DNA of 15,926 nucleotides from contig JADYZK010000060.1 of assembly GCA_020853175.1 (NCBI GenBank), positions 1-15,926 on the forward strand. The letters are read 5' to 3'. A program made the translations under genes and the position numbers. Of this stretch, positions 6,478 to 15,926 are shown in pieces (within the stretch, counting starts at the first letter, position 1; each line of letters opens with the position of its first letter). This stretch comes from Bacteroidales bacterium (lineage in GTDB: Bacteria > Bacteroidota > Bacteroidia > Bacteroidales > F082). The notes below the pieces were generated by a model, which worked only from the letters and a program-made list of their open reading frames with translations, did no database searches and was not told where the DNA came from.

Positions 6478-6502
6478 TTAAGCGAGAAGAGAGAGAAAAA
6501 AA

Positions 6503-8620
6503 ATGGCATCTGACCAAAACATATTAAACAAACTCCTTTACACCCGCAATATTGGCATCATGGCCCATATTGACGCAGGTAAAACTACTACTACCGAACG
6601 TATTCTGTATTACACTGGCCGTAGCCATAAATTAGGTGAAGTGCACGAAGGCGGTGCAACCATGGACTGGATGGTTCAGGAGCAAGAACGTGGTATTACC
6701 ATCACTTCTGCTGCTACCACCGTTTTTTGGGATTATAATCACAACAATTACAAGATCAATATCATTGATACCCCTGGCCACGTTGACTTTACCGTTGAGG
6801 TAGAGCGCTCTTTGCGTGTGTTGGACGGCGCCGTTGCATTATTTTGTGCAGTGGGTGGTGTTGAACCTCAGTCTGAAACCGTTTGGCGTCAAGCCGACAA
6901 ATATAAAGTACCACGCCTGTGTTTTGTAAACAAAATGGATCGCAATGGTGCTGATTTCTTCAGTGTCTTAAAACAGATTAGAGAGCGTTTAGGAGCCAAT
7001 CCTATTCCGCTGCAAATCCCTATAGGTGAAGAAGATACCTTTCGTGGTGTCGTTGATTTAATCACCAGCAAGGCCTATATTTGGGAAGATGGTTCGAAAG
7101 GAATGATCATGACCGAAATTGATATTCCTGCTGACCTTGTGGATACTGTTGAAGAATACCGCTTAAAGCTGATCGAAAGCGTGGCTGAAGACAGCGATGA
7201 GCTGCTCGAAAAATTTATGGATGATCCTACCTCTATTACCGAGGAAGAAATGATTGCTCAGATTCGTAAAGCAACTGTAGAAATGCGCATCTCACCTGTA
7301 ATGTGTGGTGCTTCTTTCAAAAACAAAGGCGTTCAAATGCTCCTCAATGGTGTTGCGCAATACTTGCCCAGCCCACTCGATATTGATGATGTTGTTGGTA
7401 TAAATCCCGATACTGAAAAAGAAGAGCACAGAAAAGTTGATCCCAATGCGCCTTTCAGTGCGTTGGCTTTTAAAATTGCCACCGATCCTTTTGTAGGTCG
7501 TATTGCCTTTTTCCGTGTTTATTCGGGTTCGCTTGATGCGGGTTCTTATGTCTTTAACGCCAATACTGGCAAAAAAGAACGTATTTCGCGCATCATGCAA
7601 ATGCATGCCAACAAGCAAAATCCGCTCGATCGCATCGAAGCTGGTGATATTGGAGCTGCCGTAGGTTTTAAAACCATCCGCACCGGCGATACTTTGTGTC
7701 TTGAAAGTCGTCCAATTATTTTGGAAGCCATGTCGTTCCCCGAACCTGTTATCAGTGTTTCTATTGAGCCAAAAACACAAGCCGACATGGACAAGATGGG
7801 TATGGCTTTGGCCAAATTGGCTGAGGAAGATCCTACTTTTAGAGTAAATACCGACGAAAATTCTGGTCAGACTATCATTTCCGGTATGGGTGAGTTGCAT
7901 CTCGAAATTCTTGTAGATCGTTTGAAACGCGAATTTAAAGTTGAGTGCAACCAAGGTCGTCCGCAAGTAGCTTATAAAGAAGCCTTGTTGACCAGTGCCT
8001 CACATCGTGAAGTATATAAGAAACAAACGGGAGGTCGTGGTAAATTTGCCGATATTCAGTTTGAGATCGGACCTGCCGACGAGGGTGTTGTTGGATTTCA
8101 ATTCGTTGATGAGGTTAAAGGTGGAAACATCCCGCGTGAATACCTGCCAGCTATTCAAAAAGGATTCAGAGAGTCTATGGCGAATGGTGTTTTGGCCGGT
8201 TATACTATTGACAGCATGAAAGTGCGTTTGATTGATGGTTCATTCCATCCCGTGGATAGCGACAGCTTGTCGTTTGAAATGGCAGCACGTATGGGCTTTA
8301 AAACCGCTTGTCGTAAAGCCAAATCAGCTATCCTTGAGCCCATTATGAAAGTTGAAGTAAGCACTCCCGACGATTATTTGGGTGATGTTTCCGGCGACTT
8401 GAACAAGCGTCGCGCTGTTTTACGTGAAGTGTCTGCAAAAATCAGCCTTCAAATCATCAAAGCCGATGTTCCATTGTCGGAAATGTTTGGATACGTTACT
8501 TCATTGCGCACGCTCAGCTCAGGCCGAGCCAGCTCAAGTATGGAGTTTAGTCATTATACGCAAGCCCCCGAAAGTATTGCAGAAGCTGTAATTAACAAAG
8601 CTAAAGGGATTATCAAATAG
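6503..8620 (+). CDS. fusA: Elongation factor G
   Basis: A 705-residue translocation GTPase that moves tRNAs and mRNA through the ribosome and, with RRF, recycles ribosomes. The G-domain motifs are complete: AHIDAGKT (21-28), RGITI (63-67), DTPGH (89-93, with catalytic His93), NKMD (143-146) and a GASF version of G5 around 269-272. Domains II-V follow; the conserved GGRGKFADI stretch and the C-terminal [10 protein letters not shown] and [15 protein letters not shown] segments are present. Length fits a standard EF-G. The start follows rpsG by 25 bases and is preceded by a purine-rich run (gagaagagagag). No tuf gene follows, unlike the proteobacterial str operon; rpsJ comes directly after, usual in Bacteroidota. 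Confidence 0.98.
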   Translation: MASDQNILNKLLYTRNIGIMAHIDAGKTTTTERILYYTGRSHKLGEVHEGGATMDWMVQEQERGITITSAATTVFWDYNHNNYKINIIDTPGHVDFTVEVERSLRVLDGAVALFCAVGGVEPQSETVWRQADKYKVPRLCFVNKMDRNGADFFSVLKQIRERLGANPIPLQIPIGEEDTFRGVVDLITSKAYIWEDGSKGMIMTEIDIPADLVDTVEEYRLKLIESVAEDSDELLEKFMDDPTSITEEEMIAQIRKATVEMRISPVMCGASFKNKGVQMLLNGVAQYLPSPLDIDDVVGINPDTEKEEHRKVDPNAPFSALAFKIATDPFVGRIAFFRVYSGSLDAGSYVFNANTGKKERISRIMQMHANKQNPLDRIEAGDIGAAVGFKTIRTGDTLCLESRPIILEAMSFPEPVISVSIEPKTQADMDKMGMALAKLAEEDPTFRVNTDENSGQTIISGMGELHLEILVDRLKREFKVECNQGRPQVAYKEALLTSASHREVYKKQTGGRGKFADIQFEIGPADEGVVGFQFVDEVKGGNIPREYLPAIQKGFRESMANGVLAGYTIDSMKVRLIDGSFHPVDSDSLSFEMAARMGFKTACRKAKSAILEPIMKVEVSTPDDYLGDVSGDLNKRRAVLREVSAKISLQIIKADVPLSEMFGYVTSLRTLSSGRASSSMEFSHYTQAPESIAEAVINKAKGIIK

Positions 8621-8644
8621 GTAATAACAATAATAATCTACAAA

Positions 8645-8950
8645 GTGAGCCAAAGGATTAGAATAAAATTAAAATCGTACGATCATAATCTGGTTGATAA
8701 ATCAGCTGAAAAGATCGTCAAAACGGTAAAAACAACTGGCGCAGTGGTAAGCGGTCCTATTCCTCTACCAACTGATAAGAAGATTTACACCGTATTGCGT
8801 TCAACTTTCGTGCATAAGAAATCAAGAGAGCAATTCGAGTTATCTTCTTACAAGCGTATTCTCGATATTTACAGCTCAACATCACAAACGATTGACGCGT
8901 TGATGAAGCTTGAGTTGCCGAGTGGTGTAGAAGTGGAAATTAAGGTATAA
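8645..8950 (+). CDS. rpsJ: 30S ribosomal protein S10 (GTG start)
   Basis: A 101-residue protein of the 30S head, also known as NusE because it pairs with NusB in transcription antitermination. The sequence [20 protein letters not shown] at the start, [10 protein letters not shown] around 36-45 and [14 protein letters not shown] around 52-65 identify it. The start is GTG at 8645: fusA ends only 24 bases before, no in-frame ATG lies between, and homology begins right here. It opens the S10 section of the cluster, and no separate S10 leader hairpin is apparent in the 24-base gap. Confidence 0.97.
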   Translation: MSQRIRIKLKSYDHNLVDKSAEKIVKTVKTTGAVVSGPIPLPTDKKIYTVLRSTFVHKKSREQFELSSYKRILDIYSSTSQTIDALMKLELPSGVEVEIKV

Positions 8951-8995
8951 CTTTAGCAGGAGCAAAGGTTAGTTGATATTTAAAAGACTTTAGAT

Positions 8996-9619
8996 ATGTC
9001 AGGAATATTAGGAAAAAAAATTGGGATGACCAGTGTGTTTGACGCGAACGGGAAGAATATTCCGGTTACCGTTATCGAAGCAGGTCCGTGTGTCGTAACA
9101 CAGATCAGGTCGAAAGAAGTTGATGGCTACGAATCTGTTCAGTTGGCTTTTGCCGATAAGAAAGAGAAGAATACCCCCAAAGCGCTTATTGGCCACTTTG
9201 CGAAAGCAGGAACTACTCCCAAAAGAAGAGTTTCTGAATTTAGCCGCTTTGAAAAAAAGAAATCTTTCGGTGAAGTAGTTACCGTTGAGGTTTTTATGGA
9301 AGGCGAATTTGTGGATGTGGTTGGTATAAGCAAAGGAAAAGGTTTTCAAGGCGTTGTGAAACGTCATGGCTTTAAGGGTGTTGGTGATGCCACACACGGT
9401 CAACATGACCGTTTGAGAGCTCCCGGTTCCATCGGTGCTTCATCCTATCCATCACGCGTGTTCAAAGGTATGCGTATGGCCGGTCGTATGGGAGGTAAAA
9501 ACGTGAAAGTGATTAACCTTCAAATTGTGAAAATCATTCCGGAAAAGAACTTGCTCTTAGTTAAAGGTGCGGTTCCAGGTGGCAAAAACGGATTTTTAAA
9601 AATTGAGAGATGGAATTAG
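8996..9619 (+). CDS. rplC: 50S ribosomal protein L3
   Basis: A 207-residue protein that nucleates 50S assembly and sends a long loop toward the peptidyl transferase centre. It begins [14 protein letters not shown] and carries [15 protein letters not shown] around 113-127, followed by the central loop with [18 protein letters not shown]. At the position of the glutamine that PrmB methylates in E. coli (GSIGQNQTP) this protein has GSIGASSYP, so that modification site is absent. Its last 10 bases overlap the start of rplD, which suggests translational coupling. Confidence 0.97.
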   Translation: MSGILGKKIGMTSVFDANGKNIPVTVIEAGPCVVTQIRSKEVDGYESVQLAFADKKEKNTPKALIGHFAKAGTTPKRRVSEFSRFEKKKSFGEVVTVEVFMEGEFVDVVGISKGKGFQGVVKRHGFKGVGDATHGQHDRLRAPGSIGASSYPSRVFKGMRMAGRMGGKNVKVINLQIVKIIPEKNLLLVKGAVPGGKNGFLKIERWN

Positions 9620-10236
9620 CAGTTCATAAAATTAATGGAGAGGTGACTGGCAAAATGGCCCAGTTACATGATGGCATCTTTGGTATCGAGCCCAATGATC
9701 ACGCTATTTATTTGGATGCGAAACAGTACTTGGCCAATCAGCGTCAAGGAACACACAAAACCAAAGAAAAAGGCGAGATTACCGGAAGTACCAAAAAACT
9801 AAAACGTCAAAAAGGTACAGGTACTGCACGTGCAGGAAGCATTAAATCGCCTCTGTTAGTAGGTGGTGGTCGTGTCTTCGGCCCTAAACCACGCGACTAT
9901 AGCTTCAAGTTGAATAAAAAGTTGAAACAATTGGCCCGTAAATCGGCTCTGGCTTACAAAGCCAAAGACGCTCAAATCGTGGTGTTGGAAGACTTCACAT
10001 TCGATACGCCAAAAACAAAACAGTTCATGGCGATGCTCGAAAGCTTTAAAGTAAATGGCAAGAAAAACCTAGTAGTGATGAGTGGTGTAGATGGCAATGT
10101 AGTTTTGTCGGCACGCAACATCCCCAACACAACGGTGATCACGGTCAATAACTTGAACACCTATGAAATTCTCAGAGCAAACAAATTGTTTTTTGTTGAG
10201 AGTTCATTACCCAAATTAGAAGATATACTCGCTTAA
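9610..10236 (+). CDS. rplD: 50S ribosomal protein L4
   Basis: A 208-residue protein. The globular part sits on 23S rRNA, while an extended loop (about residues 60-95, with [17 protein letters not shown]) reaches into the exit tunnel near the macrolide-binding site. The loop shows no obvious deletion of the kind that confers macrolide resistance. In E. coli L4 also represses the S10 operon by binding its leader; no matching leader is recognised here. The ATG at 9610 lies inside the last codons of rplC (10-base overlap) and gives the usual [14 protein letters not shown] start. Confidence 0.97.
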   Translation: MELAVHKINGEVTGKMAQLHDGIFGIEPNDHAIYLDAKQYLANQRQGTHKTKEKGEITGSTKKLKRQKGTGTARAGSIKSPLLVGGGRVFGPKPRDYSFKLNKKLKQLARKSALAYKAKDAQIVVLEDFTFDTPKTKQFMAMLESFKVNGKKNLVVMSGVDGNVVLSARNIPNTTVITVNNLNTYEILRANKLFFVESSLPKLEDILA

Positions 10237-10262
10237 TAACGAACATTAAATCGCTTAACACG

Positions 10263-10553
10263 ATGAACATCATTGTAAAACCGATAGTAACGGAAAAAAT
10301 GACCGCCTTAGGCGAGAAGCTTCAGCATTATGGTTTTATCGTTGATAAACGTGCCAATAAACTTCAAATTAAAACCGCCATCAAAGATTTGTACGGCGTT
10401 GAAGTGAGCACGGTGAACACGATGAACTATGCCGGAAAGCGTAAATCTCGCTTTACCAAAACAGGTGTAATTGCCGGAAAGACTTCTGCATTCAAAAAGG
10501 CAGTAGTTACTTTGGCAAATGGTGAAACTATTGATTTTTTCAGCAACATTTAG
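10263..10553 (+). CDS. rplW: 50S ribosomal protein L23
   Basis: A 96-residue protein at the rim of the peptide exit tunnel, where trigger factor and SRP dock. The family pattern is clear: IIVKPIVTEKMT at the start, Y/F-G-F-IVDKRANKLQIKTAIKDLYGVEV in the first half, and KRKSRF followed by KKAVVTLANGETIDFF near the end. Length is typical. It starts 26 bases after rplD and ends 4 bases before rplB. Confidence 0.96.
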   Translation: MNIIVKPIVTEKMTALGEKLQHYGFIVDKRANKLQIKTAIKDLYGVEVSTVNTMNYAGKRKSRFTKTGVIAGKTSAFKKAVVTLANGETIDFFSNI

Positions 10554-10557
10554 ATAA

Positions 10558-11382
10558 ATGGCTTTAAAGAAATTCAAACCCACAACCCCCGGTCAACGAT
10601 TTAAAATTTTAAATACGTCTGACGATATCACTGCCAGTACTCCTGAAAAGTCGCTGGTTGCCCCGGGAAAAAGATCCGGAGGGCGTAATAGTAGCGGTAA
10701 AATGACCATCAGAAATGTTGGGGGCGGTCATAAACAAAAATACAGAATCATTGACTTCAAACGCGATAAGGACGGTATTCCCGGTGTTGTTAAAACCATC
10801 GAGTACGATCCCAACAGAACTGGCCGTATTGCGCTGATCAGCTATGCCGATGGCGAAAAACGCTATATCTTAGCTCCCAATGGTTTAAAAGTTGACCAAG
10901 TCATTAACTCCGGAAAAGACACCGCGCCCAATGTAGGTAACTCATTGTTCTTAAGCGATATTCCTTTCGGTACAGTGATCCATAACGTAGAGTTGCGTCC
11001 TGGACAGGGAGCAAAAATGGCCCGCAGTGCTGGAACCTATGCTCAGCTGATGACAAGAGATGGTAAATATGCCATTTTGAGAATGCCTAGTGGAGAAACC
11101 CGTATGGTGTTGCAAACATGTAAAGCTACTGTAGGAATGGTATCCAATGGCGATCACAGCCTCGAGAGATCAGGGAAAGCCGGTCGCAGCCGTTGGTTAG
11201 GACGTCGCCCACGCGTAAGAGGTGTTGTAATGAACCCAGTGGATCACCCTATGGGTGGTGGCGAAGGTCGCGCAACCGGTGGTCATCCTCGTTCAAGAAA
11301 TGGTATTCCTGCAAAGGGCTTCAAAACCCGGAGCAAGAAAAACAGTTCCGACAGGTATATCATTGAGAGAAGAAAGAAATAA
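10558..11382 (+). CDS. rplB: 50S ribosomal protein L2
   Basis: A 274-residue primary 23S rRNA-binding protein needed for subunit joining and peptidyl transfer. It begins [15 protein letters not shown] and includes [19 protein letters not shown], a central RNA-binding block and [17 protein letters not shown]. Near the C-terminus it reads [15 protein letters not shown]: His230, equivalent to the functionally important His229 of E. coli, is kept, whereas the second His of the common HPHGGGEGR is Met. I recall HPMGGGEGR from other Bacteroidota, so this is a lineage marker and not damage. The start lies 4 bases after the rplW stop. Confidence 0.98.
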   Translation: MALKKFKPTTPGQRFKILNTSDDITASTPEKSLVAPGKRSGGRNSSGKMTIRNVGGGHKQKYRIIDFKRDKDGIPGVVKTIEYDPNRTGRIALISYADGEKRYILAPNGLKVDQVINSGKDTAPNVGNSLFLSDIPFGTVIHNVELRPGQGAKMARSAGTYAQLMTRDGKYAILRMPSGETRMVLQTCKATVGMVSNGDHSLERSGKAGRSRWLGRRPRVRGVVMNPVDHPMGGGEGRATGGHPRSRNGIPAKGFKTRSKKNSSDRYIIERRKK

Positions 11383-11411
11383 TATAACCAGGTAGAAATA
11401 ATCATCACACA

Positions 11412-11690
11412 ATGAGTCGTTCGCTTAAAAAAGGTCCATTTATCCACTACAAACTTGAAAAGAAAGTATTGGAGAACGTTGAATCCAACAAGAAAACAGT
11501 TGTCAAAACCTGGTCGAGAGCCTCCATGATTGCACCTGAATTTGTTGGACAAACAATAGCAGTGCACAATGGAAACAAGTTCATACCTGTGTATGTAACT
11601 GAAAATATGGTAGGACATAAACTTGGAGAATTTGCACCTACACGCATCTTCAGAGGTCATGCCGGTAAAAAAGATAAAGGTAAAAAATAA
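11412..11690 (+). CDS. rpsS: 30S ribosomal protein S19
   Basis: A 92-residue protein of the 30S head that pairs with S13 and contacts the A-site side and 50S bridge. It starts with the near-universal [15 protein letters not shown] and continues with [43 protein letters not shown] (in order), and a lysine-rich tail [11 protein letters not shown]. Length is normal. It begins 29 bases after rplB and ends 14 bases before rplV. Confidence 0.97.
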   Translation: MSRSLKKGPFIHYKLEKKVLENVESNKKTVVKTWSRASMIAPEFVGQTIAVHNGNKFIPVYVTENMVGHKLGEFAPTRIFRGHAGKKDKGKK

Positions 11691-11704
11691 AGAAAAGGGA
11701 AACA

Positions 11705-12118
11705 ATGGGAGCTAGAAAACACCAGAGAGCTGAAGAGAGAAAACAGTCTCGGAAGACCCAATATATGGCATCATTGCGTAACATTCCTACCTCACCAAGG
11801 AAGATGCGTCTTGTGGCCGATATGATTCGTGGAAAAAATGTAGAAGTGGCACTGTATGGCCTTCAATTTTCACCTAAGGAAGCATCCAAAGGTCTATTGA
11901 AGCTGTTGCGCTCTGCTATTGCCAACTGGGAAGCCAAGAATGCAGGCGAACGTGTAGATTACAGCACGCTATATGTAAAAGAAGTATTTGTTGATTGCGG
12001 TACTATGTTGAAACGTGTTTTGCCTGCTCCACAAGGAAGGGCACACCGTATTCGCAAACGTTCTAACCACGTTACTATGGTTCTCGACAGTAAACCGTCA
12101 GCAGATAAACTAAATTGA
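11705..12118 (+). CDS. rplV: 50S ribosomal protein L22
   Basis: A 137-residue protein; with L4 it forms the narrow part of the exit tunnel. Recognisable parts are [19 protein letters not shown] (residues 26-44), [10 protein letters not shown] (70-79), and the tunnel-lining beta-hairpin (about 99-122) containing [19 protein letters not shown]. It is longer than E. coli L22 (110 residues) mainly because of a charged N-terminal extension of about 20 residues, which is usual in this phylum. The ATG at 11705 is the first in frame after rpsS. Confidence 0.96.
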   Translation: MGARKHQRAEERKQSRKTQYMASLRNIPTSPRKMRLVADMIRGKNVEVALYGLQFSPKEASKGLLKLLRSAIANWEAKNAGERVDYSTLYVKEVFVDCGTMLKRVLPAPQGRAHRIRKRSNHVTMVLDSKPSADKLN

Positions 12119-12143
12119 TCAATCCTTTAAGCAATATATTTGA

Positions 12144-12869
12144 ATGGGACAAAAAACGAATCCAATAGGACTTAGGTTAGGAATCATTAAAGGTTGGGAT
12201 TCTAACTGGTATGGTGGAAGAGACTTCTCTGCCAAGCTCGTTGAAGATGACCAAATCCGTAAATACCTCAATGCACGTTTAGGAAAAGCAGGTATTTCAA
12301 AGATTTCTATTGAACGCTCACTGAAACTTGTAACCGTGACCATCTCAACAGCTCGTCCGGGTATGATTATTGGAAAGGGTGGTCAAGAAGTTGACAAGCT
12401 CAAAGAAGAGTTGAAAAAACTTACCGGAAAAGAAGTTCAGATCAACATTAGTGAAATTAAACGCCCTGAGCTTGATGCACATATCGTAGCTTCTACGATT
12501 GCAAAGCAAATTGAAGGACGTATTTCATTCCGTCGTGCGATTAAAACCGCCATCACCTCGACTATGCGCATTGGTGCCGAAGGTATCAAAGTCTTGATCT
12601 CAGGTCGTGTGGGTGGTGCTGAAATGGCCCGTCGTGAATCATATAAAGAAGGACGTATTCCTTTGCACACCTTACGTGCTGATATTGACTATGCGTTGGT
12701 GGAGGCCCACACAACCTATGGACGTATCGGTATCAAAGTTTGGATATGCAAAGGTGAAATCTATGGCAAACCCGAGCTTGTTCCTACTACTGTAGGCGGT
12801 AACGTAAAAAAACCCGTTGCGCCTAAAGCACAAGGTCAAGCACCTCGCCAAAGAGGAAGACGCAAATAA
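12144..12869 (+). CDS. rpsC: 30S ribosomal protein S3
   Basis: A 241-residue protein at the mRNA entry channel, where with S4 and S5 it helps unwind incoming mRNA. It starts [14 protein letters not shown], as nearly all S3 proteins do. A type II KH domain carries the GxxG-type loop IIGKGG at 75-80, and the C-terminal S3 domain includes [13 protein letters not shown] and [14 protein letters not shown]. The last ~25 residues form a P/K/R/Q-rich tail ([16 protein letters not shown]) that is likely disordered. Confidence 0.97.
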   Translation: MGQKTNPIGLRLGIIKGWDSNWYGGRDFSAKLVEDDQIRKYLNARLGKAGISKISIERSLKLVTVTISTARPGMIIGKGGQEVDKLKEELKKLTGKEVQINISEIKRPELDAHIVASTIAKQIEGRISFRRAIKTAITSTMRIGAEGIKVLISGRVGGAEMARRESYKEGRIPLHTLRADIDYALVEAHTTYGRIGIKVWICKGEIYGKPELVPTTVGGNVKKPVAPKAQGQAPRQRGRRK

Positions 12870-12897
12870 ACTATTTTCAATTTAATATCCAGTAACA

Positions 12898-13323
12898 ATG
12901 TTACAGCCAAAAAAGACTAAGTTTAGAAGACAACAGAAGGGAAGGATGAAAGGGCTTGCGGGTCGCGGACATCAACTGGCTTTTGGAACCTTCGGCATAA
13001 AAGCACTGGAAAATGCTTGGCTCACCGGTCGTCAGATCGAGGCCGCCCGTCAGGCAGTTACCCGCCACATGAAACGTGAAGGCCAAATATGGATCAGGGT
13101 TTTCCCCGACAAACCGGTTACCAAAAAACCTGCAGAGGTACGTATGGGTAAAGGTAAAGGAGCTCCTGAATATTTCGTTGCACCAGTAACCCCCGGACGT
13201 ATCCTATTCGAGGCTGAGGGTGTGCCATTAGCAGTAGCTCGCGAAGCCCTGCGCCTCGCTGCTCAAAAGCTGCCCATCTTAACAAAATTTGTAGTCAGTA
13301 GAGATTACGTTGAAGCAAACTAA
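12898..13323 (+). CDS. rplP: 50S ribosomal protein L16
   Basis: A 141-residue protein near the A-site and the base of the central protuberance, needed for tRNA positioning and late 50S assembly. It opens [19 protein letters not shown] and contains [18 protein letters not shown] (43-60), [15 protein letters not shown] (64-78) and [12 protein letters not shown] (81-92). Arg82 corresponds to the E. coli arginine (R81) hydroxylated by RoxA. Length and motifs are normal. Confidence 0.97.
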   Translation: MLQPKKTKFRRQQKGRMKGLAGRGHQLAFGTFGIKALENAWLTGRQIEAARQAVTRHMKREGQIWIRVFPDKPVTKKPAEVRMGKGKGAPEYFVAPVTPGRILFEAEGVPLAVAREALRLAAQKLPILTKFVVSRDYVEAN

Positions 13324-13331
13324 TACCAGCT

Positions 13332-13541
13332 ATGAAACAAGAAGTAATCAAAGAGTTAAGCACAGCTGACCTGATGGAAAGGCTTGATGAGGAAAGAAAA
13401 CAATTGGTTCGCCTCAAAATAAACCACGCTGTTTCGCCACTCGAAAACCCTAACAAAATCAAAACCTACCGCAGAACCATTGCGCGTATCATGACAGAGT
13501 TAAGGCATCGCGAAGCGGAAGCAACTACTAATAAACAATAA
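13332..13541 (+). CDS. rpmC: 50S ribosomal protein L29
   Basis: A 69-residue, mostly helical protein beside L23 at the exit tunnel, part of the platform used by trigger factor and SRP. Features include the L29 pattern with KQEVIKELS at the N-terminus, KQLVRLKINHAVSPLENP in the middle and the signature RRTIARIMTELRHRE near the end. It starts 8 bases after rplP. The C-terminus (EATTNKQ) is variable, as is common. Confidence 0.94.
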   Translation: MKQEVIKELSTADLMERLDEERKQLVRLKINHAVSPLENPNKIKTYRRTIARIMTELRHREAEATTNKQ

Positions 13542-13553
13542 TCACTTGTAAAG

Positions 13554-13811
13554 ATGGAAACAAGGAATTTAAGAAAAGAAAGAACCGGTGTCGTTACCAG
13601 TAACAAGATGGACAAATCTGTTACCGTGGAAATTGAACGTCGAGTGAAGCACCCCATCTACGGCAAGTTTGTGAAAAAGACAAGCCGGTTTATGGCCCAC
13701 GACGAAAAAAATGAATGTAACATTGGCGACAAAGTGCGCATTATGGAAGTTCGTCCGATGAGCAAAAACAAATGTTGGAGATTGGTTGAAATAATCGAAA
13801 GGGCAAAATAG
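13554..13811 (+). CDS. rpsQ: 30S ribosomal protein S17
   Basis: An 85-residue primary 16S rRNA-binding protein of the 30S body with an OB-fold. The family pattern is [20 protein letters not shown] (about 10-29), [19 protein letters not shown] (33-51) and [20 protein letters not shown] (58-77), the last being the usual signature region. It starts 12 bases after rpmC and its stop is separated from the rplN ATG by a single base. Confidence 0.96.
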   Translation: METRNLRKERTGVVTSNKMDKSVTVEIERRVKHPIYGKFVKKTSRFMAHDEKNECNIGDKVRIMEVRPMSKNKCWRLVEIIERAK

Positions 13812-13812
13812 T

Positions 13813-14181
13813 ATGATACAACAAGAATCAAGATGTGCCGTTGCTGACAACAGCGGAGCCAAAGAGGTACTCTGCATCAGAGTGCTGGGCGGCAGTGGTA
13901 AAAGATATGCCCGTATCGGCGATAAGATCGTGGTGAGCATCAAAAGTGCTTTACCCAATGGAACCGTTAAAAAAGGTGCCGTTGTGAAAGCTGTTGTGGT
14001 GCGCACAAGAAAAGAATCCCGTCGCAATGACGGCTCTTACATTCGCTTTGATGATAACGCCGTAGTGCTGTTGAACAACACCGGCGAAATGATCGGAACG
14101 CGTATCTTTGGCCCTGTGGCCAGAGAGTTAAGGGAAAAGCAATTCATGAAAATTGTTTCACTGGCACCTGAAGTGTTATAA
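13813..14181 (+). CDS. rplN: 50S ribosomal protein L14
   Basis: A 122-residue protein at the subunit interface; it forms bridges to 16S rRNA and is the docking site of the silencing factor RsfS where present. It begins [19 protein letters not shown] and continues with [20 protein letters not shown] and a C-terminal [25 protein letters not shown], all strongly conserved. Length is exactly typical. The start lies one base after the rpsQ stop. Confidence 0.98.
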   Translation: MIQQESRCAVADNSGAKEVLCIRVLGGSGKRYARIGDKIVVSIKSALPNGTVKKGAVVKAVVVRTRKESRRNDGSYIRFDDNAVVLLNNTGEMIGTRIFGPVARELREKQFMKIVSLAPEVL

Positions 14182-14198
14182 AAATTGGCTGAAGAATT

Positions 14199-14519
14199 AT
14201 GAGCAAGTTACACATAAAAAAAGGAGATAACGTAGTCGTTATCGCCGGTGACCACAAGGGCGAAAAAGGTAAGGTGATGGAAGTGAATGTTGAAAAACAA
14301 TCAGCCATCGTAGAAGGCGTGAATTTCGTATCGAAACACACCCGTCCAAATACCGAAAACCCTAAAGGTGGTATCGTTCAGAAAGAAGCTGGCGTTCACA
14401 TCTCCAACCTCAAATTTGTGGATGGAAAAGGTAAAGCTACGCGCATCGGACGTAAATTAGACGAAAAAACTGGAAAATCAGTCCGCTATTCAAAAAAGAC
14501 AGGGGAGGTTATTAAATAA
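14199..14519 (+). CDS. rplX: 50S ribosomal protein L24
   Basis: A 106-residue early assembly protein that also sits near the tunnel exit. A KOW motif occupies about residues 5-32 ([20 protein letters not shown]), followed by [11 protein letters not shown] and [19 protein letters not shown], both usual in the family. Its TAA stop (14517-14519) shares one base with the rplE ATG (TAATG), so the two are probably translationally coupled. Confidence 0.96.
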   Translation: MSKLHIKKGDNVVVIAGDHKGEKGKVMEVNVEKQSAIVEGVNFVSKHTRPNTENPKGGIVQKEAGVHISNLKFVDGKGKATRIGRKLDEKTGKSVRYSKKTGEVIK

Positions 14520-15079
14520 TGAGCTACAAACCCAGATTACAAGAACAATACAGCAGTGATATCGTGCCTGCTTTAATGAAACAGTTTAGTTATAAATCTG
14601 TTATGCAGGTTCCACGCTTGGTTAAAATCTCTTTAAACCAAGGCATTGGTGCAGCACTCACCGACAAAAAGTTAATTGATTACGGTATTGAAGAAATGAC
14701 TGCCATCTCAGGACAAAAGGCTGTGCCCACCGTTTCTAAGAAGGACATCTCCAACTTCAAACTCCGTAAAGGCAATGCCGTTGGTGTGCGCGTAACCTTG
14801 CGAGGCGACAAAATGTACGAGTTTCTCGAAAGACTCGTGGCCGTTGCCTTACCGCGTGTTCGCGATTTCAGGGGTATCAATGACAAAGGCTTCGATGGAA
14901 GAGGTAACTACAGCTTCGGTATCACCGAGCAAATTATCTTCCCCGAGATTGACATTGATAAAGTGAACAAAATTAACGGAATGGACATTACCTTTGTTAC
15001 CACGGCCAACACCGACCAGGAAGCATTGGCATTATTGAAAGAATTTGGCCTTCCTTTTAAGAATCAAAAAAAAGCATAG
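14519..15079 (+). CDS. rplE: 50S ribosomal protein L5
   Basis: A 186-residue protein of the central protuberance that binds 5S rRNA with L18 and touches P-site tRNA. Family blocks seen are [15 protein letters not shown] (about 31-45), [25 protein letters not shown] (in two parts, 61-85), [15 protein letters not shown] and [20 protein letters not shown]. Length is typical. In E. coli the S8 repressor binds the mRNA around the rplX-rplE junction; here the genes overlap by one base, leaving no separate spacer for such a site. Confidence 0.97.
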   Translation: MSYKPRLQEQYSSDIVPALMKQFSYKSVMQVPRLVKISLNQGIGAALTDKKLIDYGIEEMTAISGQKAVPTVSKKDISNFKLRKGNAVGVRVTLRGDKMYEFLERLVAVALPRVRDFRGINDKGFDGRGNYSFGITEQIIFPEIDIDKVNKINGMDITFVTTANTDQEALALLKEFGLPFKNQKKA

Positions 15080-15082
15080 AGC

Positions 15083-15352
15083 ATGGCAAAAGAGTCAATG
15101 AAAGCGCGCGAGCGTAAAAGACGTAAAATGGTTGAAAAATTTGCAGCCAAACGCGCCGCTTTGAAAGAAGCCGGCGACTATGAAGGATTGCAGCGCATAC
15201 CTAAAAATGCTTCCCCCGTTCGCTTGCACAACCGTTGCCAGCTTACCGGAAGACCCAAAGGTTATATGCGTCAATTCGGTGTTTCCCGTATCAATTTCAG
15301 GGAAATGGCACTCAAAGGATTGATTCCTGGTGTGAAAAAAGCAAGTTGGTAA
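15083..15352 (+). CDS. rpsN: 30S ribosomal protein S14, zinc-free form
   Basis: An 89-residue head protein. It has the motif [20 protein letters not shown] and ends [11 protein letters not shown], the canonical S14 end. Only one cysteine is present, so the CxxC pairs that bind zinc in the short C+ form are missing. This is the C- (zinc-independent) paralog, although it is shorter than E. coli S14 (101 residues). It starts three bases after rplE. Confidence 0.96.
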   Translation: MAKESMKARERKRRKMVEKFAAKRAALKEAGDYEGLQRIPKNASPVRLHNRCQLTGRPKGYMRQFGVSRINFREMALKGLIPGVKKASW

Positions 15353-15372
15353 TTTAATACAGCAGTAAAGAA

Positions 15373-15771
15373 ATGAATACGGATCCAATTGCAGATTATT
15401 TGACCAGACTCAGAAACGGAGTCATGGCTAAACATAGGGTGGTGGAAATGCCTGCCTCAAACGTTAAAAAGGCAATCACCAAAATCTTATTTGAAAAAGG
15501 TTACATCCTGAACTATAAGTTTGAAGACGACGAAAAACAAGGAACGATAAAAATCGCTCTTAAATACCACCCGGCCACCAAAATGCCCGCTATGACACGC
15601 ATTGAACGCGTTTCGCGGCCCGGCCTCCGACGCTATGTTCATGCCGAGGGTTTGCCTCGCGTGCTCAACGGTCTCGGTATCGCAATCATCTCTACCTCGA
15701 GTGGGATTATGACGGACAAGGAAGCCCGTAGGTTGAATGTAGGTGGTGAAGTTTTGTGTTACATCAGTTAA
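15373..15771 (+). CDS. rpsH: 30S ribosomal protein S8
   Basis: A 132-residue protein that binds the central domain of 16S rRNA and in E. coli represses the spc operon. It starts [20 protein letters not shown] and ends with the S8 signature region [27 protein letters not shown], whose [13 protein letters not shown] part contacts rRNA. Length is normal. It begins 20 bases after rpsN and is followed after 13 bases by rplF. Confidence 0.97.
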   Translation: MNTDPIADYLTRLRNGVMAKHRVVEMPASNVKKAITKILFEKGYILNYKFEDDEKQGTIKIALKYHPATKMPAMTRIERVSRPGLRRYVHAEGLPRVLNGLGIAIISTSSGIMTDKEARRLNVGGEVLCYIS

Positions 15772-15784
15772 TAAAAGAGATACC

Positions 15785-15926
15785 ATGTCAAGAATAGGAA
15801 AACTTCCCATTAGCCTTCCTCAAGGTGTTGAAGTGAGCGTTTCAAACGACCACATCGTAACCGTGAAAGGTAAATTGGGGACATTGCAACAAAAGATAGA
15901 CGAATCTATTTCCGTTCACGTTGAAA
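15785..15926 (+). CDS. rplF: 50S ribosomal protein L6, first 47 codons (cut by window edge)
   Basis: The frame from ATG 15785 reads [19 protein letters not shown] and continues with [14 protein letters not shown] before the window ends. The MSRIGKxPI start and the VKGKxG segment are characteristic of L6, which binds the sarcin-ricin region of 23S rRNA near the factor-binding site. Its place after rpsH matches the standard spc order. The remainder of the gene lies beyond the window. Confidence 0.95.
   Translation, partial: MSRIGKLPISLPQGVEVSVSNDHIVTVKGKLGTLQQKIDESISVHVE

Noticed and set aside
7292..7966. Long (224-codon) minus-strand open frame within fusA
   Set aside because: It is antisense to conserved EF-G domains; the open frame is a by-product of codon usage on the coding strand.
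10558..11382. HPMGGGEGR in L2 as a damaging change at the peptidyl transferase-linked histidine
   Set aside because: The essential histidine is the first one (His230), which is kept. The His-to-Met change is at the second position and, as far as I recall, is normal in Bacteroidota.

Overview
The window looks like a chromosomal piece of a member of the Bacteroidota. Three things point there. The promoters upstream of rpsL match the phylum's TTTG / TAnnTTTG pattern instead of -35/-10 boxes. Start codons are preceded by A-rich stretches with little or no Shine-Dalgarno sequence. Gene order runs rpsL-rpsG-fusA-rpsJ with no tuf gene between fusA and rpsJ, and ribosomal protein L2 carries HPMGGGEGR where most bacteria have HPHGGGEGR. 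I cannot name a genus.

Left part (1-4646, all on the minus strand): the first 15 codons of a UvrD/PcrA-type helicase run off the left edge. A short gap without a convincing gene follows, then a tightly packed three-gene unit transcribed right to left. It holds a 1060-residue single-chain restriction-modification enzyme (PD-(D/E)xK-like nuclease plus N6-adenine methyltransferase plus target-recognition region), a coiled-coil protein with a J-domain HPD motif, and a small HIRAN-domain protein. The stop and start codons abut (enzyme to J-domain protein) or overlap by 8 bases (J-domain to HIRAN protein), so the three are probably made together. The part of the enzyme gene just after its NPPY motif is about 31% GC by hand count against about 48% or more on either side, as expected if the specificity module was exchanged by recombination.

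Middle (4647-5594): a 948-base gap with no full-length gene. It holds a perfect 14-base palindrome, what looks like the 3' end of a decayed minus-strand gene, a 46-codon plus-strand open frame with no ATG, and two well-formed Bacteroidota promoters about 220 bases apart. Between the promoters lies a stretch that can fold into a 10-bp hairpin followed by a compact three-way junction, a candidate leader or small RNA.

Right part (5595-15926, all plus strand): the fused str / S10 / spc ribosomal cluster, in order rpsL, rpsG, fusA, rpsJ, rplC, rplD, rplW, rplB, rpsS, rplV, rpsC, rplP, rpmC, rpsQ, rplN, rplX, rplE, rpsN, rpsH and the first 47 codons of rplF. Spacing is tight (10-base overlap at rplC/rplD, 1-base overlap at rplX/rplE) and all genes look intact. 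This part is ordinary; the unusual material lies to its left.
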